Part shown: positions 38,750 through 46,384 of the stretch, piece after piece
Position numbering within the stretch: the stretch's first letter is position 1
Layout of the letters: every line of letters starts with the position of its first letter
Made by a program: the position numbers and the translations under genes
Assembly (NCBI RefSeq): GCF_000310145.2
Contig: NZ_AMXA01000008.1
Location: 1 to 64,000, forward strand
Origin: Thauera sp. 28
GTDB lineage: Bacteria > Pseudomonadota > Gammaproteobacteria > Burkholderiales > Rhodocyclaceae
DNA: 64,000 bases
Direction of reading: 5' to 3'
The notes under the pieces: generated by a model
Told to the model about the DNA's origin: nothing
Database searches by the model: none
Seen by the model: only the letters and a program-made list of their open reading frames with translations

Positions 38750-39133
38750 ATGAAGCTCTACCTCGACAACCTCTCCAGCATCAACGTCATCAGCGGCTAC
38801 GGCGAAGACCATGTGATGGTCGGCAAGGAACGCCACGAGGGCAACCTACTGCTCTCGGCCAATCGCATCGTCACCGGCTGGGCACCTGAGGCACGCGGCA
38901 GTCTGGAAGGCCTGCGTGCCGAGGACCTTGCAGAGGCCACCGGACTCGGGGCCGAAATCCTCATCGTCGGTACGGGCAAGCGCCAGCGCTTTCCGCAGCC
39001 GACCTTGCTGAGGCCGCTCATCGAAGCCCGCATCGGGTTCGAGTTCATGGACTTTGCGGCAGCCTGTCGCACCTACAACATCCTGGTTGGCGAAAGCCGC
39101 GCCGTCGCACTCGCCCTCATCTACGAGGGCTGA
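38750..39133 (+). CDS. Mth938-like / DUF498 protein
   Basis: A 127-residue protein of the Mth938 fold, related to the human complex I assembly factor NDUFAF3. The blocks GTGKRQRFPQPTLLRPLI and GFEFMDFAAACRTYNILVGESRAVALALI are typical. Function in bacteria is not established. It stands alone on the plus strand, divergent from the aminotransferase gene and 216 bases before the peroxiredoxin. Confidence 0.9.
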   Translation: MKLYLDNLSSINVISGYGEDHVMVGKERHEGNLLLSANRIVTGWAPEARGSLEGLRAEDLAEATGLGAEILIVGTGKRQRFPQPTLLRPLIEARIGFEFMDFAAACRTYNILVGESRAVALALIYEG

Positions 39134-39349
39134 TCGAGCCTACCCCGACTTGCGGTCGCACAACCGTGCCCCGACACAGCCCGCGATTGCAGCCACCGCC
39201 GCCCATCGGCTACCCTGAGGCCGGCCGCAGAGGCCACGAAATGAGGCCACGAAATGCCGACCGCAGCAGGCGCTTGCACGCACACTGCGGCGAGTCGCGC
39301 ATTCCTGGATCGTTGGGCCACCCCATCCACCACGACAGCAGGAGAAGGC

Positions 39350-39805
39350 ATGAGCGAACGCCCCGCACCGGATTTCACGCTATCGGCAACCGGCAACCAG
39401 AGCATCACCCTGTCCGCGTTGCGCGGACGCAAGGTGGTGATCTACTTCTATCCCAAGGACAACACGCCGGGCTGCACCAACGAAACGCGTGATTTCGCCA
39501 CCCTGCATGCCGCGTTCGCCGAGGCCTCCTGCGAGATCTTCGGCATCAGTCGCGACAGCCTGAAGAGCCACGAGAACTTCAAGGCCAAGCTGGCCCTGCC
39601 CTTCGAGCTGATCTCGGACCCCGACGAAGCAGCCTGCGAAGCATTTGGCGTGATGAAGCTCAAGAACATGTACGGCAAGCAGGTGCGCGGTATCGAACGC
39701 AGCACCTTCCTGATCGACAGCGCAGGCAACATCGCCCGCGAGTGGCGCGGGGTAAAGGTGGCGGGCCACGCCGAAGAGGTGCTTGCCGCAGCGCGTGGGC
39801 TCTGA
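39350..39805 (+). CDS. bcp: Thioredoxin-dependent peroxiredoxin, Bcp/PrxQ type
   Basis: A 151-residue peroxide reductase with the peroxidatic Cys42 in FYPKDNTPGCTNET. E. coli Bcp has its resolving cysteine five residues later; here that position is Arg47, so the usual intramolecular disulfide is not possible. Two other cysteines (in EASCEIFG and EAACEAFG) are not at that site. ATG at 39350 has GGAGAAGG upstream. It probably works as a one-cysteine enzyme or uses another partner. Confidence 0.92.
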   Translation: MSERPAPDFTLSATGNQSITLSALRGRKVVIYFYPKDNTPGCTNETRDFATLHAAFAEASCEIFGISRDSLKSHENFKAKLALPFELISDPDEAACEAFGVMKLKNMYGKQVRGIERSTFLIDSAGNIAREWRGVKVAGHAEEVLAAARGL

Positions 39806-39871
39806 CCCCACCCTGCGCACGCGACGCAATCACACCCGAAGCCAACGCCTCCCTACCTCAGGCCCGACAAG

Positions 39872-41359
39872 ATGCCCGCCACCCGCAAAGACTCGACCAA
39901 TGACCAGCCCGCCGGCGCAGCCACCATCAAGCCCGCCGCCGCCCGACGCGCTACCCGCCGCAGCGCGCCCAAGGGCGTGAGCCGCAAGCTGTTCGTTCTC
40001 GATACCAACGTGCTGATGCACGATCCCACCAGCCTGTTCCGCTTCGAGGAGCACGACCTCTACGTGCCGATCATGACGCTGGAGGAACTCGACAACAACA
40101 AGAAGGGCACAACCGAACTCGCACGCAACACCCGCCAGGCCAGCCGTCTGCTCGACGAGATCGTCAGTGCGGCGCCGAACGGAATCGACGCTGGCATCGC
40201 CCTCGATCAAGCCTCGCGGGGGATGGCCACCGGTCGGCTTTACCTGCAGACCGAAGCCATCGATGTCCGCCTGCCTGCGGCCCTGCCCACCGCGCGCGGC
40301 GACAACCAGATTCTCGCAGTGGTGATGTACCTCGCGGACAAGCACCCTGGGCGCGGAGTCATCCTGGTGTCCAAAGACATCAACATGCGCATCAAGGCGC
40401 GTGCACTCGGCCTGGCAGCGCAGGACTACTTCAACGACAAGGTGCTCGAGGACAGCGACCTGCTGTACACCGGCATACGCGAGCTGCCCGCCGATTTCTG
40501 GGATACGCACGGCAAGGGCATGGAGTCGTGGAAGGAAGAAGGACAGACCTACTACCGCATCAGCGGCCCGCTCGCTCCGGACATGCTGATCAACGAGTTC
40601 GTCTACCAGGATGGCGACAGCCCCCTGCAGGCCTGGGTACGCGAGAAGCGCGGCCGTAGCGTCGTACTCGAGACCCTGATCGACTACGGCCACCAGAAGA
40701 ACAACGTTTGGGGCATCACCGCGCGCAATCGCGAGCAGAACTTCGCCCTCAACCTGCTGATGAACCCCGACATCGACTTCGTGACACTGCTTGGCCAGGC
40801 AGGTACGGGCAAGACCTTGCTCACGCTCGCTGCGGGACTCACCCAGGTGCTGGAGAGCAAGCGCTACAGCGAAATCATCATGACGCGGGTGACCGTGCCC
40901 GTCGGCGAGGACATCGGCTTCCTGCCCGGCACGGAGGAAGAAAAGATGGCACCCTGGATGGGCGCTCTCGAGGACAACCTCGAAGTACTCAACGGCACGG
41001 CAGGTGAAGGCGGCGACTGGGGCCGTGCCGCCACCCGCGACCTGATCCGCAGCCGCATCAAGATCAAGAGCCTGAACTTCATGCGTGGGCGGACCTTCCT
41101 CAACAAGTACCTCATCATCGACGAGGCGCAGAACCTCACGCCCAAGCAGATGAAGACCCTCATCACCCGCGCCGGCCCCGGCACCAAGGTGATCTGCATG
41201 GGCAACATCGCGCAAATCGATACGCCCTACCTCACGGAAGGTTCTTCGGGCCTGACCTTCGTCGTCGACCGCTTCAAGGGCTGGGAGCACTCGGGGCATA
41301 TCACCCTTCAGCGCGGCGAGCGTTCGCGCCTGGCCGACCACGCGGCAGAGGTGCTCTGA
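39872..41359 (+). CDS. PhoH family protein (PIN domain plus PhoH ATPase)
   Basis: A 495-residue protein with an N-terminal PIN nuclease-like domain (KLFVLDTNVLMHDPTSLFRF and TLEELDNNKKG, with acidic residues that could bind metal) and a C-terminal PhoH NTPase. Walker A is LLGQAGTGKTLLTLAAGL and Walker B is YLIIDEAQNL. PIN-PhoH proteins act on RNA. The first 35 residues are basic and disordered. It lies 66 bases after the bcp stop, and a terminator follows. Confidence 0.94.
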   Translation: MPATRKDSTNDQPAGAATIKPAAARRATRRSAPKGVSRKLFVLDTNVLMHDPTSLFRFEEHDLYVPIMTLEELDNNKKGTTELARNTRQASRLLDEIVSAAPNGIDAGIALDQASRGMATGRLYLQTEAIDVRLPAALPTARGDNQILAVVMYLADKHPGRGVILVSKDINMRIKARALGLAAQDYFNDKVLEDSDLLYTGIRELPADFWDTHGKGMESWKEEGQTYYRISGPLAPDMLINEFVYQDGDSPLQAWVREKRGRSVVLETLIDYGHQKNNVWGITARNREQNFALNLLMNPDIDFVTLLGQAGTGKTLLTLAAGLTQVLESKRYSEIIMTRVTVPVGEDIGFLPGTEEEKMAPWMGALEDNLEVLNGTAGEGGDWGRAATRDLIRSRIKIKSLNFMRGRTFLNKYLIIDEAQNLTPKQMKTLITRAGPGTKVICMGNIAQIDTPYLTEGSSGLTFVVDRFKGWEHSGHITLQRGERSRLADHAAEVL

Positions 41360-41373
41360 GCGCGCGCAAGAAC

Positions 41374-41405
41374 GCAAGAGCCTGTTCATAAACGGGCTTT
41401 TGCGT
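41374..41405 (+). terminator. Terminator after phoH
   Basis: A broken stem pairs GCAAGAGCCTG with CGGGCTTTTGC around an 8-base loop and ends in a TTTT run. It lies 14 bases after the PhoH stop and before the TATAAT (41435-41440) that may start the next gene. Confidence 0.6.
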
Positions 41406-41469
41406 GCAATAAGGCGGTCTGGCGGGCGCGGCCGTATAATCGCGCCACTTCACCGACGACAAGCCCGTC

Positions 41470-43368
41470 ATGACCGCAACCGCCGCCGCCCTCCTGCAGG
41501 GGGCCAGCACCGATTTCCTGCGCAATCACTCGCCCTTCAATCGCATGGAGCCCGAGGCGCTCTCCTTCCTGGCAGAGCGTGCAGTCCTCGGCTTTCATCC
41601 TCGCGGCAGCGAGATCCTGACCCCAGAAATGGGGGTGCCCGCGCATTTCTACATCGTGCAGCGGGGCAAGGTCCAGGCCCGCCAGACAGGCGCGGCCGTC
41701 GTCACGGAGTATGCCAGCCTGGCAATCGGCCCTGGCGAGTGCTTCCCGATCGGCGCCATTTCAGCGCGCAGGCCATCGACCAATGCCTACGTCGCGAGCG
41801 AAGACAGCTTCTGCTTCCGGATCGCGGCGGACGACTTCCTGCAGCTCATGCAGATGAGCCCGGCCTTCCACCTCTTTTGCACCCAGTACATCGCGAGCCT
41901 GCTCAACCAATCGCGCCAGCAGCTGCAGACCACGTTCACCCAGCGCGCAGCCGAACAACAGACGATGACCACCTCGCTGGGCAAGCTCATCAAGCAGGCC
42001 CCCTTCGCGGTGAGCGCCGAGAGCACGACGCGTGAAGCCCTCGAGCGCATGAACGAGCTCCAGCTCGGCTGCGTTGTCGTGGTCGACAGCGAGCGCCATC
42101 CGGTCGGCGTGCTGACCCAGAGCGACCTGCTTCCTCGCGTCATCCTCGCCGCTTTCGATCTCGATCGCCCGATCGGCGAAGTCATGACAGCCAACCCGCA
42201 CCAGCTCGGAGCCAGCGCCTCGGCCTACGATGCCGCGCTCGAGATGGCAACCCATGGGGTGCGTCACCTGCTCGTCGTGGATGCCGAGGGGCGTCTCGAA
42301 GGTGTGGTGTCCGAGCGCGATCTGTTCTCCCTGCAACGCATCAGCCTGCGCCAGATCCGCGCCGGCATCGAGAGCGCCGCCGATATCGAGGCGCTGCAGC
42401 GTGCAAGCAAGGACATCCGCCAGCTGGCGCTGAACCTCATTGCACAGGGCATCGGTGCCGAGCAGCTCACCCAGTTCATTTCCGCACTGAACGACGCCCT
42501 CACCCGCAGAATCATCGAACTGGCGCTGGCACAACACGACCTCGCAGGCATCGACTTCAGCTGGGTCGCCTTTGGTTCCGAAGGCCGCCACGAGCAGACA
42601 CTATCCACCGACCAGGACAACGGCATCATCTGGCGCGCACCCGAGATGGCCAATGGCGGACAGGTCAAGAAGCGTCTGCTCGCCTTTGCAGGCGTGGTGA
42701 ACAGCCATCTTGCCGCCTGCGGTTTTCCGCTCTGCAAGGGCAACATCATGGCAAGCAATCCGGAGCTGTGCCTTACGCTCGAGGAGTGGAAAGCGCGCTT
42801 CGGGTCCTGGATCCGCGAACCCGACCCCCAGGCCCTGCTCAACGCCTCGATCTTCTTCGACTTCCGCGTCTTGTATGGCAGCGAGCGCCCGGCAAGCCAG
42901 CTGCGCACCTGGCTGAACAAGACCGTCAAGGGCAACTCCACCTTCCTGCGCATGATGGCGGTCAATGCCCTGCAAGTCATGCCCCCGCTCGGCCGAATCC
43001 GCGACTTCGTGCTTGAGGACGACGGCAGTATCGATCTCAAGAAATCCGGCGCCCGCCTTTTCGTCGACGTCGCTCGCATCCTTGCCCTGCGCACCGGGGT
43101 CGATTCGAGCAGCACGGTTCAGCGCCTGCGCCAGGCCGCGGCGCGGATGGGGGTACCGGCCGAGGAGGTGTCCGCCATCATCGACGGCTTCAACTTCATA
43201 CAGTTGCTGCGCCTGCGCTCGCAGCACCTCGAGACCGAACACGACGCGCCAGGCGACAACCGGGTGAATCCCGACTCTCTCAACGAGCTCGATCGCCGCA
43301 TTCTCAAGGAAGCCTTCCGCCAGGCGAGAAAACTCCAGCTGCGCCTGAAACTGGATTACCAACTATGA
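41470..43368 (+). CDS. CNMP-CBS-DUF294 nucleotidyltransferase-like protein
   Basis: A 632-residue regulatory protein. Residues about 20-135 form a cyclic-nucleotide-binding-like domain, about 165-285 two CBS repeats, about 300-440 the DUF294 nucleotidyltransferase-like domain with VAFGSEGRHEQTLSTDQDNGIIW, and the rest a DUF294_C helical domain. GlnD-like proteins share this nucleotidyltransferase block, so it may modify another protein in response to a nucleotide, but the target is unknown. The last four bases overlap the next gene (ATGA), so the two are translated together. Confidence 0.9.
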   Translation: MTATAAALLQGASTDFLRNHSPFNRMEPEALSFLAERAVLGFHPRGSEILTPEMGVPAHFYIVQRGKVQARQTGAAVVTEYASLAIGPGECFPIGAISARRPSTNAYVASEDSFCFRIAADDFLQLMQMSPAFHLFCTQYIASLLNQSRQQLQTTFTQRAAEQQTMTTSLGKLIKQAPFAVSAESTTREALERMNELQLGCVVVVDSERHPVGVLTQSDLLPRVILAAFDLDRPIGEVMTANPHQLGASASAYDAALEMATHGVRHLLVVDAEGRLEGVVSERDLFSLQRISLRQIRAGIESAADIEALQRASKDIRQLALNLIAQGIGAEQLTQFISALNDALTRRIIELALAQHDLAGIDFSWVAFGSEGRHEQTLSTDQDNGIIWRAPEMANGGQVKKRLLAFAGVVNSHLAACGFPLCKGNIMASNPELCLTLEEWKARFGSWIREPDPQALLNASIFFDFRVLYGSERPASQLRTWLNKTVKGNSTFLRMMAVNALQVMPPLGRIRDFVLEDDGSIDLKKSGARLFVDVARILALRTGVDSSSTVQRLRQAAARMGVPAEEVSAIIDGFNFIQLLRLRSQHLETEHDAPGDNRVNPDSLNELDRRILKEAFRQARKLQLRLKLDYQL

Positions 43369-44009
43369 CTGGCTGGCTCTCCCGGCTCATACCCTCGCGC
43401 AGCGGCCCACAGCCTCTGAGCGCGCGCGCCGCCGCCACCATGGAACAGTGGCAGTCCCTGCCCGACGTCGATCTTGCGCGCGCGCATTACGAGACGCGCT
43501 ACACCGTGGTCAACACCGAGGCCACGGGGCTGGACCTGGAACGTGACCGGTTGCTCGCTGTGGGGGGCATCGCCGTAGACTGCGGCCTCATCCACCTCGA
43601 CGCGGCCTGCTATGAGAAGCTCGATCCTGTTCCGGCGGAGGCCCTGAGCGCCCTGCTCGGCCTCGCCGGCAAAGGGCCCCTGATCGTATTCAACGCGCCC
43701 TTCAACCGCGGCATGATCGAGCAAGCCCTGTTGCAGCACCTGGGCCTGAGTCATGCCTTTACCTGGATCGATCTCTACCTTTTGATGCCGGCGCTGTTTC
43801 CAGAGCGCTTCGAACGCCCCGTCCGCCTCGCCGAATGGATGGCGAGCTTCGGTATCGAGACCTTCCAGCGCCATCACGCGCTGGGCGACGCCTGGGCGAT
43901 AGCGCAGCTATTCCTCGCTGCGGAAGCACGCGCCCTGTCGATGGGCCTGAGCACCGCACCCGCGCTCGTTGAACAAGAGCGCGCATACCAGCAGCGTCTC
44001 AAGATCTGA
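43365..44009 (+). CDS. DEDD-type 3'-5' exonuclease-like protein with altered active site
   Basis: A 214-residue RNase-T/DnaQ-fold protein. The first motif reads VVNTEATGL, so the usual Asp is Asn50 while Glu52 is kept. The second motif reads FNAPFNRG, so the usual Asp is Asn114. The third motif keeps His170 and Asp175 (RHHALGDA). Two of the four acidic metal ligands are therefore replaced. It may be a weak or inactive nuclease, or a nucleic-acid-binding partner of the DUF294 protein. The two genes overlap by 4 bases. Confidence 0.85.
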   Translation: MTGWLSRLIPSRSGPQPLSARAAATMEQWQSLPDVDLARAHYETRYTVVNTEATGLDLERDRLLAVGGIAVDCGLIHLDAACYEKLDPVPAEALSALLGLAGKGPLIVFNAPFNRGMIEQALLQHLGLSHAFTWIDLYLLMPALFPERFERPVRLAEWMASFGIETFQRHHALGDAWAIAQLFLAAEARALSMGLSTAPALVEQERAYQQRLKI

Positions 44010-44218
44010 GCCTGCCCAGGGGCCGCTCAACTGCGGCGACAGCACGCAACTCGCGAGCCCGCCAGGTACGACAGGACCACAACGCAGCCCGCAACGCCGG
44101 TCGGGGCTCCATCGGCATCCCGCCGGTCTCGGGTGCTGCATCGAACAGCTTGCTGTGACACGTCTCGACCTCTCCGGTTCCTCGACCTAGGGTATACCTA
44201 TTTACAAGCGCCATTCGC

Positions 44219-44788
44219 ATGCGTATATTCCGCCGAATGTTTTTGCGCCGACTCACTCTCACTCTTGTCGCGGCCCTTGCGCTTGCGCCCTTGGCCGCCC
44301 ACACGGCCGAGCGGCCTGTCGCAACCGCCACCCAAGCGCAACGGTCGGCGCTGGAAGAATATGCGAGCACTGCCGAACAGCTCGTCGATGAAGCGTTGTC
44401 TTACCTGGGCATCCGCTATCGCCGTGGTGGCACTTCACCAGAAACGGGACTGGACTGCAGCGGGCTCGTACTCAACGTGTTCCGGAATGCGATCGGACTC
44501 GACCTGCCCCGCACGGCACGCGAAATGGCCAATCTGGGTGACAAGGTCAGCCGCCAGGAATTGAAGCCCGGCGATCTGGTGTTCTTCAATACCATGCGCC
44601 GCACCTTCTCCCACGTGGGCATCTACCTCGGCGACGGCAAGTTCGTCCATGCGCCTTCGACAGGCGGCAAGGTGAGGGTCGAGAGCATCGCCACTCGCTA
44701 TTGGGCGCAACGCTTCAACGGTGCCCGCCGCCTGGTGGACGACGACGCCACCACCGACTTCATGCCTTCGCTCTCGGCGATGCGCTGA
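44219..44788 (+). CDS. NlpC/P60 cell-wall peptidase
   Basis: A 189-residue C40 cysteine peptidase that cuts peptidoglycan stem peptides. A signal peptide (about residues 1-28, ending AAHTAE) exports it. The catalytic Cys is in GLDCSGLVLNVF, the His in FSHVGIYLG and the third residue in KFVHAPS. A Met six codons later (44237) is an alternative start. The upstream stretch contains TATACC at 44194-44199 that could be its -10 element. It ends before a strong hairpin. Confidence 0.9.
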   Translation: MRIFRRMFLRRLTLTLVAALALAPLAAHTAERPVATATQAQRSALEEYASTAEQLVDEALSYLGIRYRRGGTSPETGLDCSGLVLNVFRNAIGLDLPRTAREMANLGDKVSRQELKPGDLVFFNTMRRTFSHVGIYLGDGKFVHAPSTGGKVRVESIATRYWAQRFNGARRLVDDDATTDFMPSLSAMR

Positions 44789-44807
44789 TACCCCTCCTGC
44801 TACACAC

Positions 44808-44847
44808 AACGTTCGATGCCCCGCTCCGATGCGGGGCATCGAACGTT
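44808..44847. terminator. Bidirectional hairpin between nlpC/P60 and DUF2325
   Basis: A perfect 17-base stem (44808-44824 with 44831-44847) and a 6-base loop, between convergent genes. It probably stops transcription from both sides. Confidence 0.75.
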
Positions 44848-44873
44848 TACGGCCCGGGTGATGCCAGCTGCGC

Positions 44874-45215
44874 TCAGTGCGTCTTGCGACATGCCCCCTT
44901 TGCGTGCGCCGGACACTGCTGACAGCGCTCATCGAACCGCTTGCCCAGGGCTTGCTGCAGGGCGCAGGTCGATCGCCGGCAGCACACGAACATCACGCCC
45001 TCCCGCGTTGCCGCCTCACGGAAGCGCTGCATCACGTTATGACCGAGGAAATCAGTGAAGAGGATCACCATGCCGATCCCGCTCGGCAGAGACGCCGATC
45101 GCCTTTGATGGCTGGTATCGCGACCACTGACATGGCTCGCGATGCGAATACCGTAGCGGTCGAGTACATCAGGTATGTTTCCGAGACGATCGGCACCCAC
45201 CAGCAGTGCATCCAT
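44874..45215 (-). CDS. DUF2325 protein with cysteine-rich C-terminus
   Basis: A 113-residue protein with a DUF2325 core (MDALLVGADRLGNIPDVLDRYGI, then a helical block with FTDFLGHNVMQRF). It adds six cysteines in the last 36 residues: 78, 79, 84, 98, 101 and 109. These could bind zinc, iron or a cluster. DUF2325 has no defined role but is often near metal genes, and here it is divergent from the ferric binding protein fbpA. AAGGAA lies 6 bases before the ATG. A perfect palindrome lies just upstream. Confidence 0.8.
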   Translation of the reverse strand: MDALLVGADRLGNIPDVLDRYGIRIASHVSGRDTSHQRRSASLPSGIGMVILFTDFLGHNVMQRFREAATREGVMFVCCRRSTCALQQALGKRFDERCQQCPAHAKGACRKTH

Positions 45216-45224
45216 GACATTTCC

Positions 45225-45247
45225 TTGTTGCGAATGATTCGCAACAA
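45225..45247. promoter_or_regulatory. Perfect 23-base palindrome between DUF2325 and fbpA
   Basis: Two 11-base arms (45225-45235 and 45237-45247) are exact inverted copies around a single G, with half-site TTGTTGCGAAT. It lies immediately beside the ribosome site of the DUF2325 gene and 90 bases before fbpA. It fits a repressor or Fur-family binding site, but the regulator is not known. Confidence 0.6.
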
Positions 45248-45277
45248 TAGTGCACGCAATGAGACCAATTTGCAACT

Positions 45278-45300
45278 GCGAATCTTTATCGTTATTATCC
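45278..45300. promoter_or_regulatory. Fur-like AT-rich element before fbpA
   Basis: Read on the minus strand, this region has repeated GAT/AAT triplets (GATAATAACGATAAAGATTC), a partial match to the Fur hexamer pattern GATAAT. It lies about 40 bases before the fbpA ATG. Iron control is expected for this gene, but the match is not exact. Confidence 0.35.
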
Positions 45301-45337
45301 GCTCACCCATAACAACCCTCAGGGGCCCTCGAGCATC

Positions 45338-46348
45338 ATGAAGAAAGTCGTCCTCGCCTCCCTTCTTTCCGCCCTCGGCCTGGCTGCAACGGCTCACGCG
45401 GCCGAACTCAACATCTACTCGGCCCGCCACTACCAGACGGACGAGCAGCTGTATGGCAACTTCACCAAGCAGACCGGCATCAAGATCAACCGCATCGAGG
45501 CCAAGGAAGACGAACTGCTCGAGCGCATCCGCACCGAAGGCGCCAACAGCCCGGCAGACATCTTCATCACCGTCGACGCTTCTCGCCTTGGCAAGGCCGA
45601 TGAGATGGGCATCTTCGCGCCGGTGAAGTCGGCCGAGATCGAGGCTCGCGTCCCGGCCCACCTGCGTGCCGACAACTGGGTGTCCTACTCCACTCGCGCG
45701 CGCATCATCGTGTTCAACCCGACGATGGTGAAGGAAGAGCAGGTCAAGACCTACGAGCAGCTCGCCGACCCCGCCCTCAAGGGCCAGGTGTGCACGCGTT
45801 CGGGCAGCCACCCCTACAACCTGTCGCTCGGCGCGGCCATGATCAAGCACAACGGCGCCGAAGCGACCGAGAACTGGGCCAAGGGCATCGTCGCCAATTT
45901 CGCTCGCGCTCCGAAGGGTGGCGATACCGATCAGATCCGCGCGGTAGCGGCGGGCGAATGCGGCGTCGCCATTGCCAACAGCTACTACCTCGCGCGTCTG
46001 ATGAACTCGACGAAGCCCGAAGACCAGGCCGCGGTTGCCAACATCAAGGCCGTATGGCCCAACCAGGACAGCTGGGGTACGCACATCAACGTGTCGGGCG
46101 CCGGCATGCTCAAGAACGCGCCCAACAAGGAAGCAGCGGTCAAGTTCCTGGAATACCTGGCCTCCGACGAAGCCCAGGCCTACTTTGCCAACGGCAACAA
46201 CGAGTGGCCGGTGGTGACGACGTTCAAGATCGACAATGCCGCGCTCAACACGCTCGGCGAGTTCAAGGCCGACACCTTGCCGATCGGCGAGCTGGCTGCA
46301 ACCGTTGCCGAAGCACAGCGCATCTTCGACCGCGCTGGCTACCGCTGA
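45338..46348 (+). CDS. fbpA: Ferric iron ABC transporter substrate-binding protein FbpA
   Basis: A 336-residue periplasmic iron carrier. A signal peptide (about residues 1-21, ending THAAE) is followed by LNIYSARHYQTDEQLYGNF. The iron-binding tyrosines are in NSYYLARL near residue 216, and the transferrin-like fold shows GGDTDQIRAVAAGECGVAIANS. It supplies Fe3+ to FbpB/FbpC encoded 4 kb away. A hairpin ends the transcript inside the next gene's 3' end. A Fur-like element and a palindrome lie upstream. Confidence 0.95.
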   Translation: MKKVVLASLLSALGLAATAHAAELNIYSARHYQTDEQLYGNFTKQTGIKINRIEAKEDELLERIRTEGANSPADIFITVDASRLGKADEMGIFAPVKSAEIEARVPAHLRADNWVSYSTRARIIVFNPTMVKEEQVKTYEQLADPALKGQVCTRSGSHPYNLSLGAAMIKHNGAEATENWAKGIVANFARAPKGGDTDQIRAVAAGECGVAIANSYYLARLMNSTKPEDQAAVANIKAVWPNQDSWGTHINVSGAGMLKNAPNKEAAVKFLEYLASDEAQAYFANGNNEWPVVTTFKIDNAALNTLGEFKADTLPIGELAATVAEAQRIFDRAGYR

Positions 46349-46384
46349 GCCCGATGGCCCGTCGCCGCATGCGACGGGAGCCCA

